From the NCBI GenBank assembly GCA_013178125.1, contig JABLXJ010000005.1:62001-126000 (forward strand): a DNA stretch of 64,000 nucleotides, read 5' to 3'. The stretch is from Bacillota bacterium (lineage in GTDB: Bacteria; Bacillota; SHA-98; Ch115; JABLXJ01). Shown piece by piece: positions 9,624 to 17,113 of the stretch (position 1 is its first letter; every line of letters begins with the position of its first letter). The translations under genes were made by a program, and so were the position numbers. The notes under the pieces are model-generated. The model ran no database searches. It was not told the origin of the DNA and saw only the letters and a list, made by a program, of their open reading frames with translations.

Positions 9624-10928
9624 TTAGTATTTTGCAAATATGTCTTCGTAGATTCTCTGATATTTATCCAGAGCCTTGTATAGAGACATCCCGTTCACTA
9701 TGTCAAGTATCATCTTTGAGAGGATATACCGTCCTTCAACCTCACCGTTAGCCGGGTGAGCACCATATCCTACACCATTACGAACAACCCTACCTGCCTC
9801 AAGTAAGTTAACGATCGACTTATTCCATGGCTGCATTTTCAAGATTTCCGGCGTGTTAAGCCGCTTCACTGGTGAAAGCCAGCCACACATCTTGATCCAA
9901 CCTGTTAAATTATCATCCCGCATCATAAACTTAAGGAGTTCCTTAGCTTCTTTTTTATGCGGAGCCTTCGAGAATAACCAGATTCCACCTGTGGCGCCAT
10001 AGCTTCCTGATACGGCACCGAGTGTATGCGGTATCACACCGTAACCTGTATTTTTAAACACATCGGGGTACTGCTGGCTATATAATGAGCCTAGCCAGCC
10101 ATAACTCATCATCATAGCGGCTTCGCCGTTACCATATATCGGTTCAACGGGGTTAGTCCCGGCTCCACCTTCTACTCCAGGGGGCACAACCCTATACTTC
10201 ATGTAAAGATCCACGTAGAATTGCACTACTTTCTTCATCTCTGGCGTATTAATAGCGGGGTGTCCATCCTCGCCTATTTCCCTCGCTTTGCTTGAAGCGA
10301 TAAAGGACAAAAGAGCTTGGTTGGTGGCATACGAATCGTTATATGGTAGTGCAATCCCCCACTGGTCACTTTTTCCGTCACCATTAAGATCCTTCGTTAG
10401 TTTTTGGGCCTTTGTCAATAGTTCATCCCACGTTTGCGGTGGGCTGTTGATTCCAGCTTTGGCAAATAAATCTTTTCGATACATCAGGACCCATGCACCT
10501 TCGATATAGGGAACCAACCAATAATGGCCATTCCACTTGTACCAACATAAAGTGGAGTAATATTGATTAGGACCGCCAAGCCACTCTATTACATCATCAA
10601 GAGGCTCAAGCGCACCTTTAGAGGCAAACTGAATCCCAGCTTCTGTACCACCTGTTGATAAGTCGGGTACTGTTCCTGATTCGATAGCGGTCGTCCACTT
10701 GCGATAGACTTCAGCCCACGGTACGACTGTCATCCGAACTTTTACCCCTGTCTCTTTTTCAAACCGTGAAAATAGATTGTCGAAATACATCTTCGCCGCT
10801 ATCGGATCCGGATCCCACGGCGTGTACCAGAAATCAATGGTTGTCGCAGCCGCTGCAGGAAGCACAAGTAATCCTAGAAACAATGCTATACTTACAAGGA
10901 AACATATAGCTTTGTGTCCCATTATCAT
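9624..10928 (-). CDS. extracellular sugar-binding protein of ABC importer
   Basis: Solute-binding protein of the carbohydrate family (MalE/UgpB-like, 434 residues). An N-terminal signal peptide of about 27 residues ends in LPAAAATT, with no lipobox cysteine seen. The mature start TIDFWYTPWDPDPIA and the middle segment TAIESGTVPDLSTGGTEAGIQFA are typical. An AAGGAG site lies nine bases before the ATG. It is first of the transporter genes, directly ahead of the two permeases, and presumably delivers the oligosaccharide cut by the GH35 and GH3 enzymes. The ligand is unknown. Confidence 0.92.
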   Translation of the reverse strand: MIMGHKAICFLVSIALFLGLLVLPAAAATTIDFWYTPWDPDPIAAKMYFDNLFSRFEKETGVKVRMTVVPWAEVYRKWTTAIESGTVPDLSTGGTEAGIQFASKGALEPLDDVIEWLGGPNQYYSTLCWYKWNGHYWLVPYIEGAWVLMYRKDLFAKAGINSPPQTWDELLTKAQKLTKDLNGDGKSDQWGIALPYNDSYATNQALLSFIASSKAREIGEDGHPAINTPEMKKVVQFYVDLYMKYRVVPPGVEGGAGTNPVEPIYGNGEAAMMMSYGWLGSLYSQQYPDVFKNTGYGVIPHTLGAVSGSYGATGGIWLFSKAPHKKEAKELLKFMMRDDNLTGWIKMCGWLSPVKRLNTPEILKMQPWNKSIVNLLEAGRVVRNGVGYGAHPANGEVEGRYILSKMILDIVNGMSLYKALDKYQRIYEDIFAKY

Positions 10929-11510
10929 AATTTTACACTCCTTCCATAATAATGGTAATAAGTAGATAACGTCGAGCGACCGACCTGTAGAGGGGGGCTT
11001 TTCCCCCCTACAGGCTTGTTAGGCTGAGCATTTCTGAGGTCAGGAGAAAGTTTCTCGCGAAACTGGCCCTGGCCGCAGCTGCCTGGATGTTATACAAACA
11101 TGAGCAGAGCCTTTATCAGGTATTTCGTATCTAACCGAGTAGTACTAGATCATATTTTCATTGCCCGTAACGTTCCGTCAACACATAGGGGTCTACCAAT
11201 AACTCTGAATTACATTTCCACCGCCTCCCCTTGAGTAGACCTAGACTCCCGGAGATTCCGAAGTCGCAATCACCAGATTTATACCCTCATCCCCAAAGAA
11301 GTGTGCCCTTTCCCTCTGCAAAGCCCCTAAGAGGGGCTACGAAGTAAGAGATACCCAGGCTAACACGCACCAGATCCACCATATTGTGGTGCTACATGAA
11401 GATTACGGTATTATCTCGTTTATCAAGGTGCAGTCATTACTCCCATTTAGTTGGGAGAAATCAATGGTCTCATGGACTAACTTAGACGAAAATAAATGAT
11501 TCCCGTCATT
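10929..11510. other. 582-bp spacer upstream of the sugar ABC operon
   Basis: No gene is visible. The stretch lies between the second URO-D-fold gene and the binding-protein gene, both read leftward, so it should hold the transporter promoter or leader. It contains two hairpins: 10984-11014 and AGCCCCT-AAG-AGGGGCT at 11322-11338. No clear sigma-70 promoter could be fixed by eye. Confidence 0.5.
10984..11014. repeat. strong inverted repeat in the transporter leader region
   Basis: CCTGTA and GGGGGG pair with CCCCCC and TACAGG around a CTTTT loop, with a two-base GA bulge. There is no U-tract on either strand, so it is not a standard terminator. Lying 56 bases before the binding-protein gene, it could stabilise or process the mRNA or act as a protein site. 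Confidence 0.55.
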
Positions 11511-12599
11511 TCAATTTATGACCTTTTTGTATCCCCTATGCTCAAGGCCATAGTCATACATAGTCTCAAATAGAGCTCTAACATTTTCTATTGGGGTATC
11601 AGGCATAATAGTATTTGCGGGGGCCAGCATAAAACCTCCTTCTTTTCTATCGAAGATGTCTATCACCCTAATCACTTCGGAACGTACTTGATCTGGGCTG
11701 CCGTACATAAGCTGTTGAACATCTATGCCGCCAAAGAAGCAAATCTTTCCCCCAAAATCACGAGCCACTCTTTCTATATCGTTGGCATGGGGCTGTACCG
11801 GATGTAGGATATCTAATCCGACATCGATGAGATCCGGGATAATTTCTTCTATATGACCACAGGAATGCAGTGCCGCATGTAGGCTGTATTTGTGGGCTTC
11901 ATCTATCATCCTAGAATACCAAGGCTTAAAAATCTGCCTCCAAAGATTAGGATCTATCATGAGAGCGTTCTGGGTTCCCCAATCGTCACTGAAAAAAATT
12001 CCATCAACACCTGCATTAGCAAAGTTTCTGATTATTTCACAGTAAAAATCGACCAATGCTTCTCCCAGCTTTAATACATTCGCACGGTCGAAGTACAGAT
12101 CGGCAAATAAATTCTCCATCCCTCTCAAAATGTGCATTCTTTCAAAAGGCCCGAGCCACCAATGCCCCATGATGTAAGTGTCCGGATTCTCCTTCACTAA
12201 ACGATGCACATGTTCAAATCTCCCTGGCGCATTTGCATCCGGCATTGTAGCAATGTAGTCGTCTAATTGGGCCCAATCTTGAAGGGGATGATTTATAGGC
12301 CGAGATCCAACCCCGCCCTCCGCATGCTGAATCCGTACGCCCCATTCGTCTGTTCCTAAACCCTCGGATTCGGCAATCACAAGTACACCTACAGAGAACT
12401 GAAGCTGACCTGGATCCCGTTGTCTCTCAAGCGGAGGAGCATAAGATGTAATCAGGAGGTCATTAGGGTATTCCTTCTCAAGCGCTAATATCTGGTCGCG
12501 ATTTCTTGATATAAACTCTTCCGAAACAAAATTGTACCAGACCGGGATCCTCTTAGGATAATTACGAGTTATGGCCCTCACAACTTCATCTCTGGACAT
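11511..12599 (-). CDS. URO-D-fold protein with HSCG motif
   Basis: A 362-residue protein of the uroporphyrinogen-decarboxylase superfamily. HAALHSCGHIEEIIPDL near residue 235 carries His-X-Cys, followed by VGLDILHPVQPHA and CFFGGIDVQQL, an arrangement shared with the protein at 51259. This points to the large uncharacterised branch close to MtaA-type methyltransferases rather than HemE. AGGAGG lies nine bases before the ATG. It is upstream of the sugar transporter in the same direction and downstream of the lacI-type gene. Whether it acts on the imported sugar, on a cofactor or on a methyl donor is not known. Confidence 0.82.
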   Translation of the reverse strand: MSRDEVVRAITRNYPKRIPVWYNFVSEEFISRNRDQILALEKEYPNDLLITSYAPPLERQRDPGQLQFSVGVLVIAESEGLGTDEWGVRIQHAEGGVGSRPINHPLQDWAQLDDYIATMPDANAPGRFEHVHRLVKENPDTYIMGHWWLGPFERMHILRGMENLFADLYFDRANVLKLGEALVDFYCEIIRNFANAGVDGIFFSDDWGTQNALMIDPNLWRQIFKPWYSRMIDEAHKYSLHAALHSCGHIEEIIPDLIDVGLDILHPVQPHANDIERVARDFGGKICFFGGIDVQQLMYGSPDQVRSEVIRVIDIFDRKEGGFMLAPANTIMPDTPIENVRALFETMYDYGLEHRGYKKVIN

Positions 12600-12722
12600 T
12601 CGATTTAACCTCCTGCTAAATCGCTAATATATTTTAAAGCGGTTCCTTCACGGCAACTTACATGACAATGCCTCAAAATTCGTTACTCTTTGAATAACCC
12701 TGCCATTAATCTGATTATCAAA

Positions 12723-12772
12723 CCCCAAATTGAATTATTCAACTTCCCCGTAGCCGGGGGAGTTATTTGGGG
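12723..12772. repeat. nested inverted repeat upstream of the URO-D-fold gene
   Basis: Outer arms CCCCAAAT (12723-12730) and ATTTGGGG (12765-12772) enclose a second stem, AACTTCCCCG (12741-12750) with CGGGGGAGTT (12755-12764) around TAGC. One mismatch is seen in the inner stem. It lies in the 387-bp spacer between the lacI-type gene and the next URO-D-fold gene. It could end lacI transcription, although no good U-tract follows, or be a leader structure for the downstream gene. Confidence 0.55.
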
Positions 12773-12986
12773 AACATATTACGAAGGAACATATGCAGAT
12801 GCCAGCGTAGGGTCACAATTCCAAAGCAATCTAACCCTGCCATAACACCTTTATAACCTGTAGCTTGGAAGATAAGTTTTGTGATCCTTGTCAGACTCCT
12901 ATTGATCAACTATGGCTTTTATCCCCTGTGGATCAAACCACCCTTTCGCCCCGCCAATCACATCCCCTTGGGCCCCTATAGAATTC

Positions 12987-14009
12987 TTAGCTTGATTCCC
13001 GCACCACCAGCTCCGGCTCAAGGGCTATCCGAATCACAGAATCCATGTTCCCTAGGATGACCTTATACAGCACATCCGCCGCCTGCTCGCCCAGGTCAAA
13101 CAGCGGCTGCCTCACCGTGGTCAACGCCGGGCTCGTGTACGCTGCGGCCTCTATATCGTCAAACCCGATAATGGCAATATCGTCGGGGATACTCAGCCCC
13201 CTATCCCGTATAACCTGCATGGCGCCCAAGCACATGTTGTCGTTCGCAACAAATACCGCCGTGGGGGGCTCCGGCAAATCGAGTATGCGCCTCATACACT
13301 CTCGCGCGCTCGCCTTGTGGAAATCTCCACGAAAGATTAAACCATCGTCTACCGCCAACCCGGCGCTTTCAAGGGCCCGCCTATATCCTTCGAGCCGCGC
13401 CTCAGCCTCATGTTGTCCCGCTGGGCCTGTGATATGAGCAATCCTGGTATGTCCCCTCTTGATCAAATGAGATGTGGCCTCAAAAGCCCCCTTTACCTGG
13501 TCAACGATGACAGAATTGACATCAAAGATCGACATGTCCTGTCCTACGACCACAAACGGAAACTTACGTTGGACGAGTTCTCCTACATCCTCCCATCGAA
13601 GGGGCCAGTGAGAGAGGATCAGTAGACCATCCAACTTTCGTTGCCGCGCCACTTCGGCCAGCATCTCGGCCCGGCTCGACGATGAACCGCCTCTATTCTC
13701 CCCCTTGATATCTATCTGAAATGAATAGCCATACTCTCGCGATGCCTCGATCATGCCCTGGATGACCGGCATGTAGAAACCACCATATGGCTTGTCGCCG
13801 CTGATAAATGCGTAAAGGCCGATAGTGTTTGTGCGGCTTGTTGCGAACCTTTGCGCGATGCTGCTGGGGTGGTAATTGAGCTTACGTATAGCCTCGAGCA
13901 CCCTGGACTTTGTCTCGGGTGCGACATTAGGCCTGTCATTCAATACAAGCGATACAGTTGATACAGATACCCCGGCCAAGCGTGCTACATCTCTTATCGT
14001 GGTTGACAT
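12987..14009 (-). CDS. LacI-family transcriptional regulator
   Basis: Sugar-responsive DNA-binding regulator of usual length (340 residues). The N-terminal helix-turn-helix and hinge read TIRDVARLAGVSVSTVSLVL and continue with the LNYHPSSIAQ hinge. The periplasmic-binding-protein-like effector domain includes IAIIGFDDIEAAAYTSPALTTV. A CAGGG site lies six bases before the ATG. It is embedded in the glycan locus, so it most likely controls the transporter, the glycosidases and the URO-D-fold genes. A repeated motif upstream (14144 and 14323) may be its operator. Confidence 0.93.
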   Translation of the reverse strand: MSTTIRDVARLAGVSVSTVSLVLNDRPNVAPETKSRVLEAIRKLNYHPSSIAQRFATSRTNTIGLYAFISGDKPYGGFYMPVIQGMIEASREYGYSFQIDIKGENRGGSSSSRAEMLAEVARQRKLDGLLILSHWPLRWEDVGELVQRKFPFVVVGQDMSIFDVNSVIVDQVKGAFEATSHLIKRGHTRIAHITGPAGQHEAEARLEGYRRALESAGLAVDDGLIFRGDFHKASARECMRRILDLPEPPTAVFVANDNMCLGAMQVIRDRGLSIPDDIAIIGFDDIEAAAYTSPALTTVRQPLFDLGEQAADVLYKVILGNMDSVIRIALEPELVVRESS

Positions 14010-14143
14010 CTTTTACCCTGCTCCCTATTTACACACGAGCCTCCGCTTCCAGTAGCCAAAAGATTAGAAGCTACGGCACCGAAGCAATTAAATCATTTCA
14101 TATCAATAAATTAGCAGCTAAATGTCATATTGCCCCTCCACTA

Positions 14144-14158
14144 TTAAACTAGTTCGAC
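14144..14158 (+). promoter_or_regulatory. candidate LacI-type operator, copy 1
   Basis: TTAAACTAGTTCGAC contains the palindromic core AACTAGTT and lies about 135 bases upstream of the lacI-type start. A near-identical copy is at 14323. LacI-family sites are usually short palindromes, but the outer arms here match only in part. Confidence 0.4.
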
Positions 14159-14322
14159 ATTGATTTAAAAATTCCTTCCTCGTTTGCAAAAATTAATGCT
14201 ACCCTTACACTCCCTGCGCACCTCGAACTCCCCTGAAAAATCAAGCTTGATAGGTCAATCTTACCATTACCCAACCCCATGATCACAAGTGCAGGAAATC
14301 TAAATCATCGAGCGTATTGGAC

Positions 14323-14337
14323 TTAAACCAGTTCGAC
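14323..14337 (+). promoter_or_regulatory. candidate LacI-type operator, copy 2
   Basis: TTAAACCAGTTCGAC differs by one base from the copy at 14144. Both are in the 517-bp spacer 14010-14526. A shorter relative, GTTCGAC on the minus strand, lies at 14383-14389. Repetition in a regulatory spacer is the evidence; binding is inferred. Confidence 0.4.
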
Positions 14338-14359
14338 TAGATGACTAGTATTACTGAAA

Positions 14360-14395
14360 GACCCGGCGACTGCCTCGCATTTGTCGAACCGGGTC
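14360..14395 (-). terminator. possible terminator hairpin after the URO-D-fold gene
   Basis: GACCCGGCGAC pairs with GTCG and CCGGGTC across a 12-base loop with an AA bulge. It lies about 130 bases past the stop of the gene ending at 14527. The run of T after it is short, so termination is uncertain. Confidence 0.3.
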
Positions 14396-14526
14396 CCAAA
14401 AGCCTCAGTATACCTCATGATTATAGCTTAGGGGGAATGCGCCCTCTACCATCACGGCTTTCTCCTGAACAGAGTCTAGAATAAAATGGCATAAGTAGCT
14501 GATAAGGCACAAAATGGCTAGTAACC

Positions 14527-15807
14527 TCACAGCGCCTCAGCCTCCTCCCGCGCTATCTGGCACCAGCGAATCACATTCTGCGGGTTACGGCCGATTGTGT
14601 GATTGTCCTTCATGATAACCTCCACTCGGCAATTCCGGATGAGCTGCAGGGTCTCCCGGAGCCCCTTGCGGATGTATTCCTCATCCAGGTGCGGCACGGC
14701 CAGGTGGGCCGGGTTGGGTTTCATTGAATAGATATAACGATCCCCAAGGTTCTCAACCATAGCGGCCAGATTAGCCCAGGGGGACACGGAAACCCGCCGG
14801 AGCCGTGGAGCCTTCTTCACAACATGCCACCGCGGGTCCAATGGCTCGCAGCAACCATAACAGTTCAGTCCAAACCGTTCGAGGATCGGGAGCTGGTATT
14901 GGAACACGAACTCCTCAAAGGCCTCCGGGGAGAAGTAGACTGTCTCCTGGCTTTCACAGAACCCCCACATATCGCAGGTGCGCACCTTCTTGCCATCGAA
15001 GTCTCTTTGGGGAAGCTCCCGGGTGTACCCAAAGCCACCCGAACCTACATATGTCCCATCGTTATTTAGGCTCAATAAACCATTCTCCTCGAGGAAGTCA
15101 AGCTTGGCCAGGTGCCCGTCCCGCAGGATGCCCATCAACCGGTGGAGCTCATTCGGGTGGTCGTATATATCATACATAATCTGTTCTATGCCGCGCAGAT
15201 TCACCAATGTCCACGTCATGCCCAGGCTCCACCACCAGACCCCCTTGAGTCGCACTATGAGCAAATCGCCCAAGACCTCCTGGGCCAGCGAAAGAACCCT
15301 CTGAGTCGTCTCGTAATCGACAGTTATCTGCGGAAAATGCAACTTATCTATATCCTTGTAATCCTTTAGAGGAGCCTCCCACCGGTAGGAACCACCGCCC
15401 GTCCCCCCGATTTTCGTCTCGTGCATCCCCCAGTCGCTCTCGGTGTAGGTATAAGGGATGTTAAAATAGGGTTCTACCACCCGGTCATCCCCCATGGATT
15501 CGCCCCAGAAGACCTCCTTGCGCAGGGTCATTTCCCACTGCCGCGCCAGCCCCCCCTCGCACTGCATCTGGTCCTCGGTTATGATCTCGTTCCAGCCGTT
15601 CTCCGGGTCGCAAAAGATCACCGGGCGCGTAGCCTCGAGTGCATTATGGCGGTACCAGAGATCCCGTTTCTCATCCTCGATAGGCCGCGCCGCGAGCTCG
15701 CGGACACGCGCAGCCAGGCGCCGCAATACCTCCCGGTCCCTCTGACTTACGCTTACATCCATCACTACACCCTTTTGTGTGCTCAAGGAAAATTGCGTTT
15801 GGTCCAT
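14527..15807 (-). CDS. URO-D-fold protein, divergent subtype with YGCCEPL motif
   Basis: A 426-residue member of the URO-D superfamily that differs from the other three. Where they have HSCG it has NCYGCCEPLDPRW near residue 310, so the histidine of the zinc pair is replaced and two adjacent cysteines are present. The N-terminal part is longer. The C-terminus ends with DNHTIGRNPQNVIRWCQIA, as in related proteins annotated only as URO-D domain proteins. A second plausible start is ATG at 15762, with AAGGG seven bases upstream; the annotated ATG has GGGGGG about 11 bases before it. It is the first gene of the minus-strand glycan locus. Function is unknown. Confidence 0.75.
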   Translation of the reverse strand: MDQTQFSLSTQKGVVMDVSVSQRDREVLRRLAARVRELAARPIEDEKRDLWYRHNALEATRPVIFCDPENGWNEIITEDQMQCEGGLARQWEMTLRKEVFWGESMGDDRVVEPYFNIPYTYTESDWGMHETKIGGTGGGSYRWEAPLKDYKDIDKLHFPQITVDYETTQRVLSLAQEVLGDLLIVRLKGVWWWSLGMTWTLVNLRGIEQIMYDIYDHPNELHRLMGILRDGHLAKLDFLEENGLLSLNNDGTYVGSGGFGYTRELPQRDFDGKKVRTCDMWGFCESQETVYFSPEAFEEFVFQYQLPILERFGLNCYGCCEPLDPRWHVVKKAPRLRRVSVSPWANLAAMVENLGDRYIYSMKPNPAHLAVPHLDEEYIRKGLRETLQLIRNCRVEVIMKDNHTIGRNPQNVIRWCQIAREEAEAL

Positions 15808-16152
15808 TGCAGTAAATGCCCCCCTTCACTTAACACTTCCTCATATGTCTACAGCTACATTATACCTCGCTGTGCCTCGCTATGCTACTTCCTGGAAGGC
15901 CTGTGATCACACTGTTAATACACTTTGCTCTCTTCTCACAACCTGCACTGCTACTCCCTCACGGAGCATATCCCTCACATATCTATATCTGTAGCAAACC
16001 CATAATAACCATCTGATCTGGCGCCATTCACCTCCAGCACTTGAATTCTTGGATGTAGCAGGCCTGATGGAGCCGGTGGAAAAGGCACATCAACCTCATT
16101 AGGGGCCTCATGTAGAGTCCCACAGTCCCGGGTCCCGAGTCCCACCAGAGAT
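15808..16152. other. 345-bp spacer between divergent transcription units
   Basis: No gene is seen. It should hold the promoter for the leftward URO-D-fold gene: a perfect TATAAT on the minus strand lies at 15859-15864, but no good -35 element is at the right distance. TGTGATCACA, a perfect 10-base palindrome, is at 15902-15911. The sequence is otherwise rich in short degenerate repeats. Confidence 0.35.
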
Positions 16153-16181
16153 TTGACAGCTATGCTGTAATACAGTATAAT
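16153..16181 (+). promoter_or_regulatory. consensus sigma-70/sigma-A promoter of vapBC-like pair
   Basis: TTGACA at 16153-16158 and TATAAT at 16176-16181 are both perfect hexamers with the ideal 17-base spacer. Transcription would begin near 16188, only about 12 bases before the antitoxin ATG, so the leader is very short. Confidence 0.85.
16165..16175. promoter_or_regulatory. probable autoregulatory operator inside the promoter spacer
   Basis: CTGTA-A-TACAG is a perfect palindrome with one central base, placed between the -35 and -10 elements. Ribbon-helix-helix antitoxins usually repress their own operon from such sites. Binding here would block RNA polymerase directly. Confidence 0.6.
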
Positions 16182-16199
16182 GTAAGTGAGGTGAGTAAT

Positions 16200-16490
16200 A
16201 TGGGAAAAAATAGATATCGGACCCAGCTCTACCTTGATGAGACGCAATACCTCTTTCTTAAGGAAAGTGCAGCAAAATACAATACAAGTATTGCCGGAGT
16301 AGTCAGGACCCTTATTGACAAGGAAATGGGAGTTGGGGAGCCAATCAAAGACGATGATCCCCTGTTTCATATTACGTCCACTGCTGTAGAGACGGGACGC
16401 GTGGATGGATCTATCGATCATGATCGTTATATTTATCGACAGAGCCACATGCGCCACACGCGGGCCAATCAGCAGCAAGAGCCCGATTAG
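16200..16490 (+). CDS. VapB-like ribbon-helix-helix antitoxin
   Basis: A 96-residue protein beginning with RYRTQLYLDETQYLFLKESA, a typical beta-strand plus helix of the CopG/RHH fold, then YNTSIAGVVRTLIDKE as the second helix. The acidic and polar C-terminal half would wrap the toxin. ATG 16200 is preferred over an in-frame GTG at 16191 because AGGTGAG lies just before it. It is followed after 36 bases by a PIN-domain gene. Type II toxin-antitoxin membership is inferred from fold and pairing. Confidence 0.75.
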   Translation: MGKNRYRTQLYLDETQYLFLKESAAKYNTSIAGVVRTLIDKEMGVGEPIKDDDPLFHITSTAVETGRVDGSIDHDRYIYRQSHMRHTRANQQQEPD

Positions 16491-16526
16491 GATGCTGTTC
16501 AAAATCAAGAATGGGGGTCATCACCG

Positions 16527-16967
16527 GTGACGCGCCTTGTTGAGTGGCTGTTTGTTGATACCTCGGCGTTTATCGCCCTACATGATGCAAGCGATCGCTA
16601 TCATAAAATGGCAAAAGGCTTCTTCACTCCGGAAAGGATCCGGGACCTGAGGGTCCATCTGGTGACAACAAGTTTCGTTTTTGCCGAAGTATACTCTTAC
16701 TTCTGCAAAAACCACACCGACGCCATAGCGGTTGGCAGTTATATCCGCGATAGCAAGATTCTGCGCCATATTCGTCCGGATCTGACCGATGAAGAAGCGG
16801 CGTGGCAGATTGCCAAGAAATACAACGACAAGGATTTTAGCTTTGTCGATTGCCTGAGCTTTGCCATAATGTTCAAGATCGGCTGTAATAAAGCCTTTAC
16901 ATTTGACTCACACTTTCGGCAGATGGGCTTCGAAGTATTCCCGTCCCCAATAAGGCTATCACCATAG
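16527..16967 (+). CDS. VapC-like PIN-domain ribonuclease toxin
   Basis: A 146-residue PIN-domain protein. The acidic residues of the metal site are visible: D11 in FVDTSAF, E54 in FAEVYSYF, D108 in FSFVDCLSF and D127 in FTFDSHFRQMGF. VapC toxins cleave tRNA or rRNA and are held inactive by the cognate antitoxin; this target is unknown. The start is GTG with GGGGGT about nine bases upstream. It lies 36 bases after the antitoxin gene and shares its promoter. Confidence 0.85.
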   Translation: MTRLVEWLFVDTSAFIALHDASDRYHKMAKGFFTPERIRDLRVHLVTTSFVFAEVYSYFCKNHTDAIAVGSYIRDSKILRHIRPDLTDEEAAWQIAKKYNDKDFSFVDCLSFAIMFKIGCNKAFTFDSHFRQMGFEVFPSPIRLSP

Positions 16968-17113
16968 ATTACCCCACTTCCCTCTTTTTCTGTTCTCTGT
17001 AGACTCTCGGAAATTGCGAAGCCCCGTGGTTGCCAGATGTATAGGCTGGACACCTTTTCCCCGCCTCTAAAGAAATAGCTGAACGAGGAGATCCTCATCC
17101 TAAATTCATCAAT

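Noticed and set aside
11511-12599. Annotation of the URO-D-fold genes as hemE
   Set aside because: The His-X-Cys motif, paralogous copies and sugar-transport context argue against haem-pathway uroporphyrinogen decarboxylase.
11511-16152. Search for a cobalamin riboswitch near the URO-D-fold genes
   Set aside because: No conserved B12-box or matching leader was seen, and no corrinoid protein gene is present.
15975-16508. 177-codon minus-strand frame
   Set aside because: It overlaps the antitoxin gene, which has a consensus promoter and ribosome site on the other strand, and shows no domain.
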